Below, piece by piece: positions 57,519-64,000 of a stretch of DNA of 64,000 bases. A model generated the notes under the pieces. It searched no databases. It saw only the letters and a list, made by a program, of their open reading frames with translations, and was not told the DNA's origin. How positions within the stretch are numbered: position 1 is the first letter of the stretch; the number at the start of each line of letters is the position of its first letter. The DNA lies in assembly GCA_025655575.1 (NCBI GenBank), contig JAHXIP010000006.1:1-64000 (forward strand). Direction: 5' to 3'. A program made the position numbers and the translations under genes. This DNA comes from Candidatus Thiodiazotropha sp. (ex Monitilora ramsayi) (GTDB lineage Bacteria > Pseudomonadota > Gammaproteobacteria > Chromatiales > Chromatiaceae).

Positions 57519-58307
57519 TCAGGGTGTAGAGGCTCTACATTGACCGACGGAGTTATCAGCACAGGTGGATCCATCGACCCAGATCGCCCCCTGCAGACTG
57601 GCAGCATCAAAAACAGCACCTTCAATCAAACTTCCGCTAAGATCAGCATAACGCAGATCGGTATGACTGAAATCGCTACCTCGGAGATCGGCATGCTGCA
57701 GATTAGCGCCAAGAAGTACTGCACCTTTGAGTTGTGCATAGTGCAGATCGGCTCCCGACAAATTCACATAACGCATGTCGGCACCTGTAAAATCAGTCGC
57801 ACTGAACCTACCCTGCCTTAATACGGCACTGCTAAGATTCGCACCAGACAGGCTCGCTGAACCCACATCGACACCAGGTAGCAGACAGTTGCGCCAATTT
57901 ACACCCGGGGATGGAGATGCATCACATTCTGGTGAATCAATGACCTCCGGCATGCCGAGCCAGATCGACACCCCTACCGCAACCCCAATCAATAGAATCA
58001 GGATCGACACCGCCGCCATCGGAAAACGCTTCTCCTCCGCATTCTCCAAAGCCACGCTCTCTTTACGCGCCGCCAACATCTCCTGCGCTTCTTTATCACC
58101 GGCCTCCGCCCTCACCTGCAAGGGTACAACTTCGGGTACGGTCTCGATATTCACCCACTTTTTCTTATCTGCACTAATTTGATCGGAGAGGACCAATTCA
58201 CCATCCAGCAGCATGCCCCTGATTTTCGCACCACTCAATGGTCCAATAGGCAGACCCTCATGGCGGATAAACCAGGATGGGGGAGATTTGTCGTCCTCTT
58301 TTTTCAT
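57519..58307 (-). CDS. GYF_2/DUF4339-like protein with pentapeptide repeats
   Basis: 262 residues from the ATG of MKKEDDKSPP; a GTG six codons earlier is possible. The first ~55 residues look like the GYF_2/DUF4339 domain (WFIRHEGLPIGPLSGAKIRGML). A transmembrane helix (about 96-118) follows, then A(N/D)LxG-type pentapeptide repeats (about 145-235: SLSGANLSS, DMRYVNLSGADLHYAQLKGA, ADLRGSDFSHTDLRYADL). The C-terminus has two Cys. The helix and right-handed beta-helix suggest a membrane-anchored protein with the repeats outside. Monocistronic; no neighbour clues. Confidence 0.8.
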   Translation of the reverse strand: MKKEDDKSPPSWFIRHEGLPIGPLSGAKIRGMLLDGELVLSDQISADKKKWVNIETVPEVVPLQVRAEAGDKEAQEMLAARKESVALENAEEKRFPMAAVSILILLIGVAVGVSIWLGMPEVIDSPECDASPSPGVNWRNCLLPGVDVGSASLSGANLSSAVLRQGRFSATDFTGADMRYVNLSGADLHYAQLKGAVLLGANLQHADLRGSDFSHTDLRYADLSGSLIEGAVFDAASLQGAIWVDGSTCADNSVGQCRASTP

Positions 58308-58483
58308 GAATATGCTCAATGTCACTGCTTAGTTCATATTAGCGGCAAATCCGGGTACGAATTGAATTCATCCCGTGCGACAGGCAGTCCACTGACTGAA
58401 TACAACACCACATTGGGTATAATGGCATTGTCTAATCCAATCAGAATTTTGATTTCTTCATTCTCTCCAACCAGGAGCTAGGC

Positions 58484-58531
58484 ATGACGAGTGCGGTCTA
58501 TACTTGGATGCAGCTCTACGAAAATGACTGA
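58484..58531 (+). CDS. 15-residue leader ORF translationally coupled to the FliK-like gene
   Basis: The ATG has a strong AGGAG site eight bases upstream, the best ribosome binding site in the area. The frame encodes a 15-residue peptide (MTSAVYTWMQLYEND) and its TGA overlaps the next ATG (TGATG). The downstream gene has no ribosome binding site of its own. Too short to assign a product function. Confidence 0.5.
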   Translation: MTSAVYTWMQLYEND

Positions 58532-59667
58532 TGCAGATACCTAGCACAAAACTCTTACTCCCCCCTTCAACTCTCGCGTTGCGGGAACCCCTATTGCAGA
58601 ACCTTAAACCGGGGCAGATCCTGCAAGGTACTGCTCTGAGCGATAACGTCAACGGCAAGCTGAGTCTTCAGATCGGCGTTACCCGCCTGATAGCACAGAC
58701 CCAAGTCAGTGTACGGCCAGGCCAGGCCCTGACCCTGCAAGTGGTCAAGACCGATAACCTGCCTGAACTTCGTGTCCTTACTCTGCCAAGTCTGAGCGAA
58801 CTCAAAGCGGCCGCCCTCAAGACCCTACTACCTCGTCAACAGCCTTTACCCGAGGTATTCAAGGCACTGAGTCAGATCATCCAGGCACCTGCAAAAAGCA
58901 ACATTCCACCTGCCATCAAAGCACAGGCGTCCTCACTCCTCAGCCAGACACCGACGACCAGTGATCCGGTATTCAGAGACAGTCTGAAATCGGCCATAAC
59001 CAGCAGCGGTCTTTTAACAGAGTCAAAATTACTCAGGCAGGTGACGACCGAATCTGCAGATATGAAACTCAATCTGGTTCGCCTCTACCAAGTGGTCAGA
59101 CAACTGGTGCCGGAACATCAATTTCTGGCGATGATCCATGGCAGCAAACCACTCCCGCAAGCCGAACGAAATACGACAGGCGGTATCGCAGACAACGGCA
59201 TCAAATTGCTCATTGGGCTGTTGAAAAACCTAGATGGCGGAATCGCACGCATCCAGACGCATCAACTCAACTCTCTGCCCCAGGAAGATCCCATGCGGCA
59301 AGTCTGGCAGTTTGAGTTACCCATCCGCAATGAACAGGACGTGGATCTTTTCCACTTCCGTATCAGCAGAGAAACTGCACAACAGGATGAAACGGATGAA
59401 CAACTCTGGAATCTTACACTGCACATGAATCTCACCACCCTGGGGCCTATGAGAGTACAACTGAGGCTACAGGGCGATATTATTTCGACCATTATCTGGT
59501 CGGAAAACAATCAGACGGATAAACTGGTCAGAAATCATCTCGACCGGCTGAGAAGAGGCTACGAAAACTCGGGGCTGGAGGTTAAACGCCTGGAAGCCTT
59601 CGTCGGTGTGATTGACGATAATCATGAGATCCCCACTGATGTCTCGCTGCTGAATGAAAAGGCATGA
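58531..59667 (+). CDS. FliK-like flagellar hook-length control C-terminal domain protein
   Basis: 378 residues. The N-terminal half (about 1-220) is low in motifs; the C-terminal part (about 230-365) has the hook-length-control pattern with VWQFELPI, RNEQDVDLFHFRI, LWNLTLHMNLTTLGPMRVQLRLQGD and a final helix LRRGYENSGLEVKRLEAF. FliK switches the flagellar export apparatus specificity together with FlhB. Here it is a solitary homologue outside a flagellar cluster, followed after a 4-bp overlap by a FlhB C-domain protein. Its start is coupled to the leader ORF. Confidence 0.75.
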   Translation: MQIPSTKLLLPPSTLALREPLLQNLKPGQILQGTALSDNVNGKLSLQIGVTRLIAQTQVSVRPGQALTLQVVKTDNLPELRVLTLPSLSELKAAALKTLLPRQQPLPEVFKALSQIIQAPAKSNIPPAIKAQASSLLSQTPTTSDPVFRDSLKSAITSSGLLTESKLLRQVTTESADMKLNLVRLYQVVRQLVPEHQFLAMIHGSKPLPQAERNTTGGIADNGIKLLIGLLKNLDGGIARIQTHQLNSLPQEDPMRQVWQFELPIRNEQDVDLFHFRISRETAQQDETDEQLWNLTLHMNLTTLGPMRVQLRLQGDIISTIIWSENNQTDKLVRNHLDRLRRGYENSGLEVKRLEAFVGVIDDNHEIPTDVSLLNEKA

Positions 59668-59957
59668 CTGACTACGATCACAAAAAAACACCCGATCTTG
59701 CTATCGCACTGAACTATGATGGCGAAAACACACCACGACTCACTGCCAAGGGACGGGATGAACTTGCGCAACGCATACTCACACTGGCAGAGGAGCACAA
59801 TGTTCCTCTGCATGAAGACGCGGAACTCGCCGCCCTGCTCTCACAGATTCCGTTAGGTGAAGAGATCCCCGAGTCACTCTATCGTGCAGTTGCCGAGGTA
59901 ATCGCCTTCGCCTATCTGCTGTCGGGAAAACGCCCGCCCGGTTTCGAGGCCTCTTGA
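59664..59957 (+). CDS. FlhB C-terminal domain protein (FlhX/YlqH type)
   Basis: 97 residues, matching the cytoplasmic domain of FlhB/EscU after the autocleavage site. It starts KKTPDLAIALNYDGENTPRLTAKG and continues EHNVPLHEDAELAALLSQIPLGEEIPESLYRAVAEVIAFAYLL. The NPTH cleavage motif is not present at the N-terminus. Such FlhX proteins can replace or modulate the FlhB switch. Overlaps the FliK-like stop by 4 bp. Confidence 0.85.
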   Translation: MTDYDHKKTPDLAIALNYDGENTPRLTAKGRDELAQRILTLAEEHNVPLHEDAELAALLSQIPLGEEIPESLYRAVAEVIAFAYLLSGKRPPGFEAS

Positions 59958-60004
59958 ATCCACAGTGGCACTTCAAACCGATTGCTTATAATAATCAGGG
60001 ACCG

Positions 60005-61027
60005 ATGAAAACCATAGACATACACAGCCATCTCCTCAGCCCGGACGTCAGCTTCAACCGGCCACTGGACCGATTCGTCTTGCACTTCTTTGCCAAACGG
60101 CTGGGTGCCGATCCCAAGCAACTGCGAGAAGATCCATTCAACAGTTACGTTGAAGCCATGGCTCGGGCTATTCAAAACTCATCACAGATTGAAAAATGTT
60201 GTCTCTTTGGCGTAGACAGCCGTATTGATAACAAAGGCGATGAGACTCACAAGGATATTACCGTCTGTGCTTCGACTGAAGATGTCCTTCAGGTAACAGC
60301 CCGCTATCCCGATCAATTCATCCCCTTCATGTCGGTCAATCCCAAGCGAGCTGATGCGCTGGATCTCATTGATGAATATCACGAACGCGGCTGCCTGGGC
60401 AGTAAGTTTCTGCAGAACTATTGGGGTGCAGATTTAAATAACCCGGCTTTTATCCCCTACTACGAAAAACTCAAAGCCCTGAAACTTCCGGTCATCATCC
60501 ATATCGGTCCCGAGTACACCATCCACTCCTACGCCGAATACGAACGCTTCGACATGGTTAAACTGCCTTTAGAATGTGGCGTCACAGTAATCGCAGCACA
60601 TATGGGCCTGGGCAGACCCCAATGGCCTGCGGTATGGCGTAATCTCTCCCGCAATCCCACTACTTTTGATACCGACTATCATCAGTTGCTGGAAAAACTG
60701 GAACAGCACGAGAATCTCTACGCAGATATCTCAGCCATTCTGTTGCCACTCAAAGCACGTGCTCTGGGCCACCTTGCCAAACAGACACAAATCCATCACA
60801 AGATACTCTTCGGTACCGACTACCCGGTTCCTTACACCCTGCTCTTCAATACTTATGACCTCAGTTTCAAGGAGCGGCTGCGCATCAATAGAATCGACAA
60901 TCCCTTCGATGCTTACCATGCAGCTATTGCCGAGTATTTTCCTGAAGAGAGTCCTATCTACACCAATTATAAAAAAGTCATCCACCTCCTCGATACTGAG
61001 GCAGAGAGCGTTTCTATCTATCGATGA
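60005..61027 (+). CDS. Amidohydrolase-superfamily TIM-barrel metal hydrolase
   Basis: 340 residues from the ATG after AGGGACCG; 17 upstream codons are unlikely. Metal motifs are DIHSHLLSPDV near the start, PVIIHIGPEYTI near residue 165, VIAAHMGLGRPQW near residue 200, and the Asp in FGTDYPVPYT near residue 277. This is the amidohydrolase_2 (ACMSD-like) pattern. It could be a decarboxylase or lactonase; substrate unknown. It follows the FlhX gene by about 45 bp on the same strand, but I see no functional link. Confidence 0.85.
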   Translation: MKTIDIHSHLLSPDVSFNRPLDRFVLHFFAKRLGADPKQLREDPFNSYVEAMARAIQNSSQIEKCCLFGVDSRIDNKGDETHKDITVCASTEDVLQVTARYPDQFIPFMSVNPKRADALDLIDEYHERGCLGSKFLQNYWGADLNNPAFIPYYEKLKALKLPVIIHIGPEYTIHSYAEYERFDMVKLPLECGVTVIAAHMGLGRPQWPAVWRNLSRNPTTFDTDYHQLLEKLEQHENLYADISAILLPLKARALGHLAKQTQIHHKILFGTDYPVPYTLLFNTYDLSFKERLRINRIDNPFDAYHAAIAEYFPEESPIYTNYKKVIHLLDTEAESVSIYR

Positions 61028-61338
61028 ATCGAGTCAAAAAAAGCATCACAAATAACCATGCCACTTATTCGTAAAACAGGTTTCCACTAAAAAACAATAA
61101 ATATTCAAGGGTCATGTTGATGACCTGCATAGAGAACTCATCAGCTTGATAATAAAGCCAATACTACTGCTTGCCGCTATAAACAGTAGTTGATGATCCT
61201 GTTAATCCCTATGGCCCAGGTAGGGTTAGTCCCACCTAATATCTTTCGAAACCCTTAATAATACTTAAATTCATAAGCAAAGCTTAATCTGCAATTACGT
61301 GTGCAGGGTTGATCGCATCGCACGAGAGAGGGAATATC
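61028..61338. other. Gene-free stretch before the tetraheme cytochrome
   Basis: About 310 bp, AT-rich, with no frame and no clear promoter pair. A small GGGTCAT/ATGACC inverted repeat lies near 61109-61125. Confidence 0.4.
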
Positions 61339-63159
61339 ATGATTGCATTAAAGCCTATTGGGGTATTATTCACAGCACTGCTTCTGCCCGTCGGCTTATC
61401 TTTTGCAACGAGCATTACAGAGAGTGACTCCACCCAACCCCGAGGATCCGCTCCCGGCATTAATGATGATGGACAGATATTGGATCCGGTTTTTGATGGA
61501 TTCAGAAGTCCCGCAAGATTTCCCGGCGTCGAATATGATGACTGGTCCGGCAGCATCATGTCGCATGCCATGAGGGATCCTTCATTTTTCGCCGCTCTCA
61601 ATGTTGCCAACCGGGATTTCATCAACCTGCTTGAACATGTGAGCTTGGGAGGCGTCTTTCCCCCACTAACTGAGTTGGGTGCAAATACCATTCCAACGCT
61701 CCTGGACCTTGATGAATCAGCACAACCTGTGGTCGGTGATTTTTGTCTTCGCTGTCACTCCCCTGCCGGTTGGCTGGAGGGATTCTCTGAACCGGCGAAT
61801 CCACTGGAGCCTTTTCTGAGAGGTGACTTCTGGGGTGCGCAAATGCTGGAGCTATCTCCGCAAAGTGCTCAAGCACCTGATCCACTTCACCATAAAGACT
61901 CCGAAGGACATATGGATGGTGTGACTTGCGATGTTTGTCATCGCATGATTGACAACCAAAAAGTCCCCGGCACAGATAAAGCGGCGGGTAATGGCGGACT
62001 ATTTGTCACCTTGTATAAACCTTTCACCGATAGTGAAAGAGACGACCCAAGAGTCATGGACCCCTTCCAGAGAGAGAGTGAACTCTGTGGAACCTGTCAT
62101 GAGGTGACCAATCCCTTCCTGATGACGCTGACCGATCCCGATGGGGATGGTATTGCCGAAGACATCCCTCATCCTATCGAACGCACCTATACGGAATGGT
62201 ACAACAGCAGCTTTCGCGACAAGGCCAACGGTCGTTGCCAAGACTGCCATCGTCCAATGAGATTCGCTGGTGCACAGACATGGCTACTCTCCAACCTCGA
62301 GCGACTTTGGGGGCCGATCGATCAGACCTGGGCCGATCTCGGCTATGATGTCACCGCCTCCAGACAATCAGCACTCGATGCACGGGTCGCCGACAATCTG
62401 GATTTCGTAGATGGCGCCACCGCAAGGATCAAAGTACTGAGCAAACCGAGAAGCCTGCGCCCGGGTGATGAAGGCACCGTCACCTTCAGAATTATCAACA
62501 AAGCAGGACATAAACTACCAACCGGTTATGGTGAAGGCCGCCAAATGTGGCTTCATGTAAAAATCTGGACCAAAGTTGGCACTATCCTCGAGGATGGAGC
62601 GGTCGATCCCGTAACAGGTGAAGTGTTGGTTGCCGATCACGATGACATCTTCGAGATTCATGCTTTGGCTGAAGGGTATGGAGACCTGCTGGATGATGAT
62701 AATGACGGTATTGTCACAGAACATGAGAAGGAGTTTCACTTCGCTCTGTTGAACAAAGTCGTCAAAGACAACCGAATCCCGCCAAAGGGATATGACAAGA
62801 CAGCCTATATGGCACAGGGTGCTTTTATCGTCCCGGAAGATGAATATGCAGATGGTCAGAACTGGGCCGATCGAGATTACACCTTTACCGTACCGGCCAA
62901 CGCCAGAGGTGATATCAAGGTCGAAGCCAAGCTGATGTACAAAACCTTCAGCAATCACTATGTGGAGTTTCTTGCTGAAAAGGATAAGGAAGCAACCGTC
63001 AGCAACGGCGGGCATGCACGCGACCTACCTACCGCTGGTTCAATGACCAGCAATCCACAACATTGGGGAGAGGCTTTGTACGAAATCTACGAAACGGCCG
63101 GCCATGGTCCCGCAGTACAGTTTGCCAGAAAGAAAACAACCATCAGGCTGAGACGCTAA
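61339..63159 (+). CDS. Exported tetraheme cytochrome c
   Basis: 606 residues from the ATG after GAGAGGGAATATC; an alternative ATG ten codons upstream is less likely. A signal peptide ends near SFAT. Four CxxCH heme sites lie in the N-terminal half: CLRCH (C136-H140), CDVCH (C197-H201), CGTCH (C250-H254) and CQDCH (C300-H304). The C-terminal ~270 residues are a beta-rich domain (VTFRIINKAGHKLPTGYGEGR, VPANARGDIKVEAKLMYKTFSNHYVEFL) with no heme. It probably transfers electrons in the periplasm or at the surface. Followed by a good terminator. Confidence 0.92.
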   Translation: MIALKPIGVLFTALLLPVGLSFATSITESDSTQPRGSAPGINDDGQILDPVFDGFRSPARFPGVEYDDWSGSIMSHAMRDPSFFAALNVANRDFINLLEHVSLGGVFPPLTELGANTIPTLLDLDESAQPVVGDFCLRCHSPAGWLEGFSEPANPLEPFLRGDFWGAQMLELSPQSAQAPDPLHHKDSEGHMDGVTCDVCHRMIDNQKVPGTDKAAGNGGLFVTLYKPFTDSERDDPRVMDPFQRESELCGTCHEVTNPFLMTLTDPDGDGIAEDIPHPIERTYTEWYNSSFRDKANGRCQDCHRPMRFAGAQTWLLSNLERLWGPIDQTWADLGYDVTASRQSALDARVADNLDFVDGATARIKVLSKPRSLRPGDEGTVTFRIINKAGHKLPTGYGEGRQMWLHVKIWTKVGTILEDGAVDPVTGEVLVADHDDIFEIHALAEGYGDLLDDDNDGIVTEHEKEFHFALLNKVVKDNRIPPKGYDKTAYMAQGAFIVPEDEYADGQNWADRDYTFTVPANARGDIKVEAKLMYKTFSNHYVEFLAEKDKEATVSNGGHARDLPTAGSMTSNPQHWGEALYEIYETAGHGPAVQFARKKTTIRLRR

Positions 63160-63190
63160 TATTCCTCCAGAGCAAGGAAGTACGCAATTT

Positions 63191-63217
63191 AGCCCCGGTT
63201 TTCCGGGGCTTTTTTTT
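63191..63217 (+). terminator. Rho-independent terminator after the tetraheme cytochrome
   Basis: 8-bp perfect stem AGCCCCGG/CCGGGGCT with a TTTT loop followed by T8, about 30 nt after the stop. Confidence 0.92.
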
Positions 63218-63321
63218 GATTCACTAGTCGTACTTATGCAACCTATTCACCCGCAGATGACATTAAAGCCATACGGATATAAAGATCAGTCAATACAAAA
63301 ACTGAAGGTTGCTTTGACTGA

Positions 63322-64000
63322 CTAATCTAGTACTAACTTTCCGAAGGCGTATTTCAGACGGGTGGTACCACCGGGTTCAGTACGTTCCACCCAGGCAATA
63401 TGCAGGTTTCCATTTTCATCCAAAACGATACTGGGATTACTCTGCTCACCCTCACCAGACGCTACAGGCAGCAGCCAATCATCACTCCACTCACCCGCCT
63501 CAAGCCAGCTTAACGCCACATCAGTATGGCCTTCTCTCTCATCATCCCAGGCAACTACCAACATCCCATTCGCATGCCCATCCAGTGTGGCATGACGTTG
63601 TTTGGAGAGCCCTCCAAAATCATCCTGCACTTTAACATTGCTGCCAAAGCGCTCCTCCTGATGGGAAAATTCCGCACCCCAGATGTCATAGCCATCACGA
63701 AAGTTGCGCTTGTCTGCCCAGGCAGCGAACACACCGCCATCCCGATACCGACCCAATACAACCCGTGACACCCCATGGCCAGCACCAAAAGGCAAATTAC
63801 GTCCGTCCGGTTTTTCACTGATGCGTTCCGGTTTACCAAAGCGACAAGGCTCACCTTCTGTTTCTACTGCCGCCATGATAATCGTATGCTTGGGTCGACG
63901 GTCTTCCCAGGCAACCACCAGGCGGTTATTTACTAAGGTAGCCGATGGATAAAGCTGCTCATCTGTTGGAGCGACCACATCAACTGGACAGCCGGTTCCA
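63322..64000 (-). CDS. Beta-propeller/BNR-like protein, 5' end cut by window edge
   Basis: The frame is open from the stop at 63322 to base 64000, so the true start is outside the window; the apparent GTG at 63978 is internal. Repeated segments of the type LVVAWEDRRPKHTIIMAA, GVFAAWADKRNFRDGYDIWGAEF, LVVAWDDEREGHTDVALSW and LHIAWVERTEP recur at about 50-60 residue intervals, the pattern of sialidase/BNR-like beta-propellers. No catalytic residues of a sialidase are evident. It is probably an exported protein of unknown role, convergent with the tetraheme cytochrome gene. Confidence 0.75.
   Translation of the reverse strand, partial: GTGCPVDVVAPTDEQLYPSATLVNNRLVVAWEDRRPKHTIIMAAVETEGEPCRFGKPERISEKPDGRNLPFGAGHGVSRVVLGRYRDGGVFAAWADKRNFRDGYDIWGAEFSHQEERFGSNVKVQDDFGGLSKQRHATLDGHANGMLVVAWDDEREGHTDVALSWLEAGEWSDDWLLPVASGEGEQSNPSIVLDENGNLHIAWVERTEPGGTTRLKYAFGKLVLD

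Overview
The window is an ordinary, densely coded gammaproteobacterial chromosome segment. The evidence is zipA, rdgC, rluB, scpA/scpB, ligA and smc, a type-I-length QueF, and an XrtA/PEP-CTERM type (TIGR03013-like) sugar transferase. The gene mix (glycolate oxidase with malate synthase G, several c-type cytochromes, MotA/MotB and FliK/FlhB-like proteins, two diguanylate cyclases) fits a free-living or symbiotic respiratory, possibly sulfur-oxidising Chromatiales-like bacterium. That taxonomic guess comes from gene content only. I see no insertion sequence, integrase, prophage block or CRISPR array. A secreted-protein gene is cut by the left edge and a beta-propeller-like gene by the right edge.

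Layout. 1-9.3 kb: minus-strand accessory genes: a secreted beta-rich protein, DUF2189 and YdjM-like membrane proteins, a TetR-like regulator with a DUF4345 membrane protein, a MotA/MotB-like pair behind a phage-type 'polyvalent protein' homologue, and a GFA-fold protein. 9.5-13 kb: MsrA, a diheme cytochrome c with a candidate FNR box, and a membrane diguanylate cyclase. 13.5-20.4 kb: glycolate operon glcD-glcE-glcF, then a substrate-binding-protein homologue without a signal peptide, then glcB; together they turn glycolate into glyoxylate and malate. 20.7-25.2 kb: a phosphatase-like lipoprotein lacking one catalytic His, a PKD protein with duplicated flanking domains, tRNA-Lys, a tandem thioredoxin and a soluble diguanylate cyclase. 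25.2-32.2 kb (minus): PHP phosphatase, TsaC/YciO, M50 protease, trpS, scpA, scpB, rluB and a MagIII-like glycosylase; a roughly 250-bp inverted-repeat-bounded element sits between yciO and the M50 gene. 32.4-35.2 kb (plus): conserved hypothetical, yciB, yciI and a lipoprotein PPIase. 35.3-42.2 kb (minus): smc-zipA-ligA and a small conserved gene. 42.4-44.1 kb: queF and a sugar kinase. 44.1-57.5 kb: polysaccharide genes (sugar transferase, TviB-type dehydrogenase), a split AmmeMemoRadiSam system (B plus radical SAM enzyme at 45.7-47.6 kb, A at 56.9 kb), an orphan hypF, tmcA, a B12-binding radical SAM protein and rdgC. 57.5-64 kb: a GYF/pentapeptide protein, a FliK-like/FlhX pair preceded by a translationally coupled 15-codon leader ORF, an amidohydrolase, a tetraheme cytochrome and the truncated propeller protein.

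No obviously new multi-gene system is evident. The parts most worth a second look are the stand-alone phage-type domain protein with a palindromic operator candidate, the dispersed element at 30.4-30.7 kb, the cytosolic NMT1-like protein fixed inside the glycolate operon, the split AmmeMemoRadiSam genes around an orphan hypF, and the leader ORF in front of the FliK-like gene. All assignments come from reading the translated sequence and recalled family knowledge; no database search was run.
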